A stretch of 64,000 nucleotides of DNA from Chlorobiaceae bacterium. Lineage in GTDB: Bacteria; Bacteroidota; Chlorobiia; Chlorobiales; Chlorobiaceae. Below the pieces are notes generated by a model. The model was not told the DNA's origin and ran no database searches. It saw only the letters and a list, made by a program, of their open reading frames with translations. Within the stretch, counting starts at the first letter, position 1. Each line of letters begins with the position of its first letter. The position numbers and the translations under genes were made by a program. Where the stretch lies: positions 1-64,000 of the forward strand of contig JAAXWP010000001.1 of NCBI GenBank assembly GCA_013334925.1, read 5' to 3'. This document shows positions 58,202 through 64,000 of this stretch, in pieces.

Positions 58202-58531
58202 TTACTTGCTCAGGCCGACCATATAGGCGACGGCGTCACCGACCTGCTGGTTGGTCAGCTTGGCGTTGCCGCCCTTTGCAGGCATCATGCCCTTGGTGCC
58301 TTTGAAGCCGGCGACCGACTTGGCAGCCATCTTGTCGATGCCCTGACCAATGCGGGGAGCCCATGCGGCCTTGTCGCCGGTCTTGGGAGCGCCCATGATG
58401 CCGGCTTTGTGGCAGGTTGCGCAGCTTGCATCATAGGTGGCCTTGCCAGCGGCAGCGTTGTAAGCGGCAAAAGCATTGCCGGAAACGAGCATCGCAGCGC
58501 CGATCAGGGCAGCGGAAACGAAACGGGACAT
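58202..58531 (-). CDS. Cytochrome c-555-like soluble cytochrome
   Basis: The 109-residue precursor has a signal peptide cleaved near NAFA-AYNAA. The heme site is CATCH (Cys37, Cys40, His41), with Met ligand in GMMPAKGGN and the ending VGDAVAYMVGLSK. The sequence is that of the small periplasmic cytochrome c-555 of green sulfur bacteria, which carries electrons to the reaction centre-bound cytochrome. It has a close paralogue 180 bp upstream on the same strand. Confidence 0.92.
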   Translation of the reverse strand: MSRFVSAALIGAAMLVSGNAFAAYNAAAGKATYDASCATCHKAGIMGAPKTGDKAAWAPRIGQGIDKMAAKSVAGFKGTKGMMPAKGGNAKLTNQQVGDAVAYMVGLSK

Positions 58532-58652
58532 AGTTATTTCTCCCTTGAAGGTTGTGGTGTTGAGTGGTGTGGACGCTAATAAATGACTTTAGCTCGGTAT
58601 TTTACCAATTTGTGCGTTGTCCTCCAAATCTTTTGTCCTTCAGCATGGTGAC

Positions 58653-58695
58653 CGAAAAACGTAAAGGCCGGTTCAACCGGCCTTTACGTTTTTCG
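58653..58695 (-). terminator. Perfect 21-bp hairpin after the second cytochrome
   Basis: Bases 58653-58673 and 58675-58695 are exact complements around a single C; GGCCGG and CGTTTTTCG make a stem with T5. It follows the stop at 58712 on the minus strand and would terminate that transcript. Confidence 0.8.
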
Positions 58696-58711
58696 ATGTC
58701 TGCCGTGGCAG

Positions 58712-59137
58712 TTATTTCGAAATGCTGATCAGGTATTTGGCTGCATTGGTGAGCTGCTCGTCGGTCAGAGCAGTGTTGCCACCTTTTGCGGGCATGCCGT
58801 TGATGCCGTTGATCGTGTTCTTGATAACGGATTCTTCACCTTTCGCGATGCGGGGAGCCCATGCGGCCTTGTCGCCAGGCTTCGGTGCATTCATCATGCC
58901 GGCGTCATGGCAGGCATTGCAACCGCCTTCATAAACCGTTTTGCCTTCGGCGAGTTTAGGATCGGCCGGAGTTGCTGCCGGTGCTGCAGGCGCAGCAGCT
59001 GCCGGTGCTGCAGCCGGGGCCTCAGCAGGCTTATCGGCATTTTTCAGCTCTTCGGCAAGTTTGGCCGGGGGTTTTTCGAGTCCGCATCCGCCAAGGACGA
59101 TCAGTCCGACGGTAAGCAGAGGCAGGAAGCGTTTCAT
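58712..59137 (-). CDS. Lipoprotein cytochrome c with Ala/Pro linker (c-555 paralogue)
   Basis: The 141-residue protein has a lipoprotein signal with lipobox VLGGC (Cys18). A linker of about 25 residues rich in Ala and Pro follows (APAAAPAAAAPAAP...). The cytochrome domain is closely similar to c-555: CNACH (Cys73, Cys76, His77), DKAAWAPRIAKG, GMPAKGGN and a C-terminal helix. It is thus a membrane-tethered version of the downstream cytochrome. It could shuttle electrons between a membrane oxidoreductase and the reaction centre. Confidence 0.9.
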   Translation of the reverse strand: MKRFLPLLTVGLIVLGGCGLEKPPAKLAEELKNADKPAEAPAAAPAAAAPAAPAATPADPKLAEGKTVYEGGCNACHDAGMMNAPKPGDKAAWAPRIAKGEESVIKNTINGINGMPAKGGNTALTDEQLTNAAKYLISISK

Positions 59138-59247
59138 GGTCTTCTCCTTTGTATTTGAGCTCTCGTTAGTTGGGTGCTGATGATGTATAAAATTATACGA
59201 ACCTGATTTTAATGATTAATAGCGTTCTCTCAAAATCAAAATGGATT

Positions 59248-60678
59248 TTATCCCTCGCCGAGAAGCTGGAGCTGTCGCTGCAGATCATGTCGCGAAAGGC
59301 TGTACAGGTGGGCGTAAAAAAGATTGAAGAGCAGAACGGCCGGTTTGATGCTCGGTGCCTCCAGGCCGCGCCGGATGGCATTTGAGGTATTGAACACCTT
59401 TCTGGTGAGTGTCGAGTAGCTTTCGATGAAATCGGGAAGCGGAATGTTTTTCGGACGGTAGAGCATCTCCTGCCCGAAGGTGAAACGGAACGAGTCCAGG
59501 TCGTCAGGGTTGAACAGGAGTCGCCCCTCTTCCCTGAGCCGGTCAAATACTTTTGTCCCCGGATTAGGCCTCAGGATATTGATTCCCGGCACATCGAGAC
59601 GCGTGTCGGCGATGAAGTCGAGAATGGCCGATGGTGTGCCGAGGGTATCTCCGTCGAGGCCGTAGATGAAACTGCCGTAGAGACTTATGCCGCTGTTCCT
59701 GATGGCTTTGATATTGCCTGCGAGCTCTTCGGTACGGCTCTGTGTTTTACGGTGCGCATCGCGGCTGGATGGTTCGATACTTTCGATACCTACGAGCAAG
59801 GCCTGGCAACCGGAGCGGGCGAAAGCATCGAGCAGTTTCGGTTGCTGGCCGAGCGCGGTCGTCGCCTGACCGAACCAGCGGATGCCGAGCGGTTCGAGAC
59901 GGGAGAAGAGTTCCAGCGCGAAAGAGGGGTCGGCATTGATGGAGTCGTCCACGAAAAAGAAGATTCTGTGGTCGTCCTCCCTGAATCGCTGCACCTCTTC
60001 GACCAGGTCTCCGATACGGCGCTGACGCAAGGCGTGGCCGTTCAGGACGTGGACGTTGCAGAAGTCGCAACGGTAGGGGCACCCTCGCCCGGTCTGTATC
60101 AGATTGGTGGTGAAATACCGGTTCTTTTTGAGTGACGATCTGAATACCGGGCGCGGAATGGACAGATCCGGCGGATTTTCAGCACGGTACTCGGGCCTTA
60201 TGGTTCCCCTGACCAGGTCGGTCAGCAGCTCTTTCCAGAGGTCATCCGCTTCCCCGATGGCGAGGATGTCGGCATGCTGGCGGCAGGTCTCGGGAAACAG
60301 GGTGACATGCGGTCCTCCAAGTACGACCGGAATGCCTCTCGAGCGGAGTTCCCCGGCAAGGGCGAAGGCTTTCGATGCCATACCGGTCTGGACGCTGATG
60401 CCCACCAGATCCCATTGCCTGTCGAACGGAAACGGTTCGAACCGAAGATCGCAGATCTGCTGTTCTACGCCAGGCACCTCAACCGAGGAGAGGATCATGA
60501 GCGCCAGGGGAGGGATGGCAAACTGCGTTTTCTTGATAAGGTTCCGGACCGTATCGTTGAACCACCTGAGTGGTCCGGGCACGGAGTTTTCCCCGTAAAT
60601 GGAGCGGGCTCCGTCCACACCGCTGTCGGATGGCAGAAATACCAGGGCGACCTGCCTGTTCATGCTTGTGGCCGTCAC
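59248..60678 (-). CDS. B12-binding-type radical SAM protein
   Basis: The 476-residue protein starts with GTG (60678), overlapping the TPR gene stop by four bases; an ATG five codons on is possible. The N-terminal 170 residues have the cobalamin-binding-like fold (VVLGGPHVTLFPE) without the DxHxxG motif. The radical SAM domain follows with CPYRCDFC, FFFVDDSINADP and LVGIESIEPSSRD. The type is that of BchE and P-methylases. Green sulfur bacteria use such enzymes in bacteriochlorophyll side-chain methylation, but this one cannot be assigned to BchQ or BchR from sequence. Confidence 0.82.
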   Translation of the reverse strand: MTATSMNRQVALVFLPSDSGVDGARSIYGENSVPGPLRWFNDTVRNLIKKTQFAIPPLALMILSSVEVPGVEQQICDLRFEPFPFDRQWDLVGISVQTGMASKAFALAGELRSRGIPVVLGGPHVTLFPETCRQHADILAIGEADDLWKELLTDLVRGTIRPEYRAENPPDLSIPRPVFRSSLKKNRYFTTNLIQTGRGCPYRCDFCNVHVLNGHALRQRRIGDLVEEVQRFREDDHRIFFFVDDSINADPSFALELFSRLEPLGIRWFGQATTALGQQPKLLDAFARSGCQALLVGIESIEPSSRDAHRKTQSRTEELAGNIKAIRNSGISLYGSFIYGLDGDTLGTPSAILDFIADTRLDVPGINILRPNPGTKVFDRLREEGRLLFNPDDLDSFRFTFGQEMLYRPKNIPLPDFIESYSTLTRKVFNTSNAIRRGLEAPSIKPAVLLFNLFYAHLYSLSRHDLQRQLQLLGEG

Positions 60679-61340
60679 CAGTCCTCTGCTTCTTTGGCGT
60701 TCTGCCGCGGAGGCGCAGGTTTGAAATATTTGCGCATCATCTGCCCCTCCTGGAGACGGGCGTTGTCGAGGATCATGTTCGATATGTCGACACTGAGCCC
60801 CTGTTGCCTTGTCTGACGGTTACCTCCGCCCGCGCCTCCACTGCCGCCTCCTGATGGTGACGGTGGCGGGTTGAGGCGACGCAGCGCTCTCAGCACAATT
60901 TCGTAATTGATCCTGGCATCGGTATGGTTCGGGTCGGCAATGAGCGCCTGACGATAGCAGACCAGTGATGCACGAAGCTGGTTCTGGTAGTCGCGAGCTC
61001 CGGGATCGGCGAATGCAACCTGTGCCAGTGAGTTGCCTCGGTTATAGGCAGCGTTGACGCCGATCGGGCCTTTGGTGGTCTGCAGTCCGGAATTGAGTGT
61101 GGCAGCCCGGCTGAAACGGTTCTGGGAGTATTCGGCAACTGCCAGGTTGAACAGCGCTTCCCGTCGGATGAAGCTGTCCGGATAGCGGGAGAGCAGATCT
61201 GCATAGATTTTTCCGGCACCGGCATGATCACCGGATTGCTGTCGCTGATATGCGTCAAGAAACATCTGGTACTGCCTGATGGCGTTCGGGATGGTGCTGA
61301 ACGAAAACAGCACGATCATGGCAGTGAGCAGTTGCAGCAT
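60675..61340 (-). CDS. TPR protein with Gly/Pro-rich linker (BatC-like)
   Basis: The 221-residue protein has a short N-terminal hydrophobic segment. It has tetratricopeptide repeats (YQRQQSGDHAGAGKIYADLLSRYPDS, quoted in part: AGKIYADLLSRYPDS; then ALFNLAVAEYS and CYRQALIADPNHTDARINYE), followed by a Pro/Gly linker and a short helical tail. The pattern matches BatC of the Bat aerotolerance genes. It is translationally coupled to the radical SAM gene downstream. It has no other Bat genes at its side; a batD-like gene is 4 kb away. Confidence 0.65.
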   Translation of the reverse strand: MLQLLTAMIVLFSFSTIPNAIRQYQMFLDAYQRQQSGDHAGAGKIYADLLSRYPDSFIRREALFNLAVAEYSQNRFSRAATLNSGLQTTKGPIGVNAAYNRGNSLAQVAFADPGARDYQNQLRASLVCYRQALIADPNHTDARINYEIVLRALRRLNPPPSPSGGGSGGAGGGNRQTRQQGLSVDISNMILDNARLQEGQMMRKYFKPAPPRQNAKEAEDW

Positions 61341-61414
61341 GACGATTTTTCAGGAAATATAAGTCCTTCAGCCCGGCATTGAAACACCGGGCTGAGGAAA
61401 TGGTATGATTGCGG

Positions 61415-62557
61415 TCATTCCGCGAGGAACGCGCGCTGCACGGCGGCGACGCCAGAACCGATCTCGAACGGGACGCCCATGCTTCTGAGCGTGAACTCCA
61501 GGCCACCGATGACGGAGAGCATGTCAAGTTCATCGTAGTAGCCGAGGTGTGAGATCCTGAAGATCCTGCCGGCGAAATCGTCCTGCCCTGCAGCTACCGT
61601 GATGCCGTTGCCGACCTTGAGAATCTTGTTGAAGGCCTTCCAGTCGACCCCCTCGGGCAGCCAGACAGGAGTGACGGCAAATGACGGGGAGTTGCTGAAC
61701 AGCTTCATGCCGAGTGCTTCGCATCCCTGACGGCAAGCTGACGCAAGGCGTTCATGTCGCTTCCAGACGTTCTCGATCCCCTCTTCGCGGAGCATCCTGA
61801 GGGCTTCGGCAAGGCCGATGATGAGCGTCACCGCCGGAGTGAACGGTGTATCGTTGGCGGCATGGGCTTTCAGCGCTTTTTTGAGGCTCAGGTAATACTG
61901 TGGTCTGCCGGAGGCATGTGCGTTGATGATATCCTGGGCGCGTTCGGATACGGCGATGAGTGCCAGGCCGGGAGGCATCATGAGCCCTTTCTGGGAACCG
62001 GTGATACAGATGTCCGCGCCCCAGTCGTCGAAATGGAACTCGTGGGCGCCAATCGCCGTGATGCCGTCGACGAGGATGAGCGCATCGGACTCTTCCCTGA
62101 TGGCCGCGCAGAGAGCTCTGATGTCGGACGCCGTTCCAGTCGATGTTTCGGAGTGCGTGAGGCAGACGCCACGTGCATCCGGGTTGGCGCGAAGCAGCTC
62201 GACGAGGCGTTCCGGCTGCAGAGCCGATCCCCATTCGACCTTTTCCTCTACGCAGTTGCCGGTGAAGATGCGTACCAGTTCTCCCCAGCGTTCACCAAAC
62301 TTGCCGCCGTTGATCGTAATCACCTTGTCACCAGGGCCGAACAGGCTTGAAATCGAGGCCTCCATGCCGCCGGTGCCGGAGCAGGTCATGACCACAACAG
62401 GCTGGGTTGTCCTGAACAGGTACTGGAGGTCTTCGTGCACCTGCTCCAGGATCTCCATGAATTCAGGGTTCCGGTGATGGATAATCGGAGCCGCCATGCT
62501 GAGCATGACATTCTCGGGTACGGGGGTCGGGCCGGGGGTGAAAAGTCTTTTTTTCAT
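61415..62557 (-). CDS. Class V aminotransferase (alanine-/serine-glyoxylate type)
   Basis: The ATG at 62557 gives 380 residues beginning MKKRLFTPGPTPVPENV; a start at 62689 is not supported. It has SGTGGMEASISSLFGPGDK, THSETSTG, VDGITAIGAHEF, and the PLP lysine in TGSQKGLMMPPG. Such enzymes transfer amino groups between serine or alanine and glyoxylate or pyruvate. The substrate is uncertain. Confidence 0.88.
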   Translation of the reverse strand: MKKRLFTPGPTPVPENVMLSMAAPIIHHRNPEFMEILEQVHEDLQYLFRTTQPVVVMTCSGTGGMEASISSLFGPGDKVITINGGKFGERWGELVRIFTGNCVEEKVEWGSALQPERLVELLRANPDARGVCLTHSETSTGTASDIRALCAAIREESDALILVDGITAIGAHEFHFDDWGADICITGSQKGLMMPPGLALIAVSERAQDIINAHASGRPQYYLSLKKALKAHAANDTPFTPAVTLIIGLAEALRMLREEGIENVWKRHERLASACRQGCEALGMKLFSNSPSFAVTPVWLPEGVDWKAFNKILKVGNGITVAAGQDDFAGRIFRISHLGYYDELDMLSVIGGLEFTLRSMGVPFEIGSGVAAVQRAFLAE

Positions 62558-62894
62558 GAACGGGCCTTGGTTGTAGGCTTCTGTGGATACGACGTTACTG
62601 TTCGACGCTTCCGGCCACACGGCCGGCCGGGGGGACAATATAAGCATTTCGGAAACGCAGTAAAGGGCTTTACGGTGCAAAACGGTCACAACTTGCCCGG
62701 TATCGGGCTGTTCGAACCCATGTCGGGCACCGGAGCTGTCTTTCTGTTTTGTCGGTGTGCTTTTTGACTGCAGGAAGAGTGGGCTTCATTCGCTGTTTTC
62801 AGTCAGCAACGGCGTAAGTCATAATCCCGTGGCAGCCAGTTATTTTCTTATTGCTTCGGTAACATTGAGTCGCAAATGAATGCCGCTCCAAATC

Positions 62895-62982
62895 TGTCAT
62901 CCTGAACGAAGTGAAGGATCCATCTTCATTTTAAAAAGAGAGTTATGGATTCTTCTTCCGACAAGCCGGGATCAGAATGACA
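62895..62982. repeat. Dispersed palindromic repeat (TGTCATCCTGAACGAAGTGAAGGATC type)
   Basis: tgtcatcctgaacgaagtgaagg at 62895 and its imperfect complement ending atcagaatgaca at 62982 form a long inverted repeat with a less conserved centre. Repeats with this sequence (TGTCATTCTGAGCGAAGYGAAGAATC...) are known from many bacterial genomes as scattered non-coding elements. Confidence 0.75.
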
Positions 62983-63127
62983 TTGTCTGTTGAGGTGAGT
63001 TGTGCCCTTTAATTACCGGAACAATAACAGAGATGGATTTTTCGATATGGTTCAGTGCCCCGGGCGGCAGGTACTGATCGACGAAAGGGATAAAGCCGGT
63101 TGGTCTGGAGTGGGCGGGACGAAACTG

Positions 63128-63157
63128 AATCGGGGTGGCGGTGAGGCCACCCCGATT
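63128..63157 (-). terminator. Hairpin after carA
   Basis: AATCGGGGTGGC (63128-63139) and GCCACCCCGATT (63146-63157) form a 12-bp stem with a 6-nt loop, 10 bp after the carA stop on the minus strand. The T-run is short (CAGTTT). Confidence 0.65.
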
Positions 63158-63166
63158 GCGGACAGG

Positions 63167-64000
63167 TCAGTTCTGCGCGTGGGCCATCAGTTCGACGAAC
63201 TCCTTGAAGAGGTAGTGCGAATCGTGAGGGCCAGGGGCAGCTTCAGGGTGATACTGCACGGAGAAGCAGGGCAGTTCGCGGTGCCTCACGCCCTCGACCG
63301 TCTGGTCGTAAAGGTTCCGGTGGGTGAGCTGAAGCACATCCGGAAGCGAGCATTCGTTGACGGCGAAACCGTGGTTCTGCGAGGTGATCTCGATCCGGTT
63401 GTCCAGCAGGTTCTTGACCGGGTGGTTCGCACCGTGGTGACCGAACTTGAGCTTGTAGGTCTTCGCGCCGAAGGCGAGCGAGAGCAGCTGGTGTCCGAGG
63501 CAGATACCGAAGATCGGCAGGCGACGGGTGGTCCGGTTGTATTCGGCGAGTTCCCTGATCGTCTCGATAGCGTAAGTCACGGCAAACGGGTCGCCGGGGC
63601 CGTTGGAAAGGAAGACGCCATCAGGGTTCATGGCAATCACTTCGCTTGCCGGGGTGTTGGCGCTCACGACGGTCACTTTGCACCCTTCGCCCTGGAGCTG
63701 GCGGACGATATTGGTTTTGATGCCATAGTCGAAGGCGACGACGTGGTATTTCGCTTCAGGGGCGTCACAGACATAGGACGATGAGGTGGTGACCCGCTTG
63801 ACCAGATCGAGGCCGGTCATCTCTGGAATGTCGGCGGCCTGCTGTTTCAGCGTCTCGACGTCGGTGCATGCTGTCGAGATGACACCCCGCATCGCGCCTT
63901 TCTGGCGGATCTCGCGGACGAGCTTGCGGGTATCGATGCCGGCAAGTCCCATCACTCCGGCCTCTTTCAGCGTGTCGTCGAGGCTCCGGGTAGATTCGTA
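63167..64000 (-). CDS. carA: CarA, carbamoyl-phosphate synthase small subunit, 5' part outside the window
   Basis: The gene runs off the window at 64000; about 277 residues of roughly 365 are present. The first visible residues [15 protein letters not shown] lead into [22 protein letters not shown], then the class I amidotransferase with [15 protein letters not shown] (nucleophile Cys), NHGFAVNE and [16 protein letters not shown] (His/Glu). It supplies ammonia from glutamine for carbamoyl phosphate. carB is not in the window. Confidence 0.95.
   Translation of the reverse strand, partial: YESTRSLDDTLKEAGVMGLAGIDTRKLVREIRQKGAMRGVISTACTDVETLKQQAADIPEMTGLDLVKRVTTSSSYVCDAPEAKYHVVAFDYGIKTNIVRQLQGEGCKVTVVSANTPASEVIAMNPDGVFLSNGPGDPFAVTYAIETIRELAEYNRTTRRLPIFGICLGHQLLSLAFGAKTYKLKFGHHGANHPVKNLLDNRIEITSQNHGFAVNECSLPDVLQLTHRNLYDQTVEGVRHRELPCFSVQYHPEAAPGPHDSHYLFKEFVELMAHAQN

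Larger units (their letters stand above)
62558..63166. other. Intergenic region between the aminotransferase gene and carA
   Basis: This 609-bp gap contains a dispersed palindromic repeat (62895-62982) and the carA terminator (63128-63157). I see no gene: open frames here lack ribosome binding sites and recognisable content. Confidence 0.6.

Overview
The window is a 64 kb stretch of a chromosome from a green sulfur bacterium (Chlorobi, family Chlorobiaceae; the gene content fits Chlorobium/Chlorobaculum-type species). The evidence is a thiosulfate-oxidising cluster soxJXYZAKBW without soxCD, including the soxK subunit of green sulfur bacterial SoxAX; a three-subunit succinate dehydrogenase/fumarate reductase of the kind used in the reductive TCA cycle; a small cytochrome c closely resembling chlorobial c-555; and outer-membrane LPS genes. 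No rRNA, tRNA, CRISPR array, prophage or insertion sequence was recognised.

Layout. 1-3300: end of a small transaldolase gene, a broken four-helix-bundle gene set among simple repeats and a 45-bp perfect palindrome, rlpA, an alpha/beta hydrolase and a PagL-like outer membrane protein. 3300-10850: the sox cluster and a cyclase-family gene. 11065-14509: sdhCAB/frdCAB. 14571-24568: a FISUMP lipoprotein, an MFS transporter, a small lipoprotein, a HIT protein, feoAB, topA and an amidase. 24643-31340: a complete biotin operon birA-bioB-F-G-C-D-A behind a recognisable BirA operator. 31460-34355: acyl-CoA ligase and a methyltransferase. 34349-37410: a PilZ/zinc-ribbon/sigma-54 activator followed by a sigma-54-type promoter and two related genes of unknown function. 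37782-49285: housekeeping and envelope genes (ppx/gppA, prmA, nlpC/P60, lysC, purM, plsY, gpsA, sixA, nagZ, a half-length clpB, kdsA and a kdsC-like gene). 49378-53729: unknown gene, nadK, tyrA, pyrE, ruvX. 53894-64000: small membrane proteins, a phosphodiesterase, batD-like, proC, SemiSWEET, two related cytochromes c, a radical SAM enzyme with a TPR gene, a class V aminotransferase and the 3' part of carA.

How the genes work together. The sox genes encode periplasmic oxidation of thiosulfate: SoxAX(K) conjugates it to SoxYZ, SoxB hydrolyses off sulfate, and SoxJ and SoxW probably handle flavin- and thiol-based redox. Electrons would reach the photosynthetic reaction centre through small c-type cytochromes such as those at 58-59 kb. 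The bio operon carries the whole pimeloyl-ACP (BioC/BioG) to biotin route and its own regulator.

The best candidate for an undescribed system is at 34349-37410. A protein joining a PilZ domain (with both c-di-GMP-binding motifs), a C4 zinc ribbon and a sigma-54 AAA+ activator sits just upstream of a near-consensus -24/-12 promoter. That promoter reads into two tandem, mutually similar proteins of unknown function. Other points worth following are a KdsC-like protein lacking its catalytic aspartate, a stand-alone C-terminal half of ClpB, and a lipoprotein version of cytochrome c-555 with an Ala/Pro linker.
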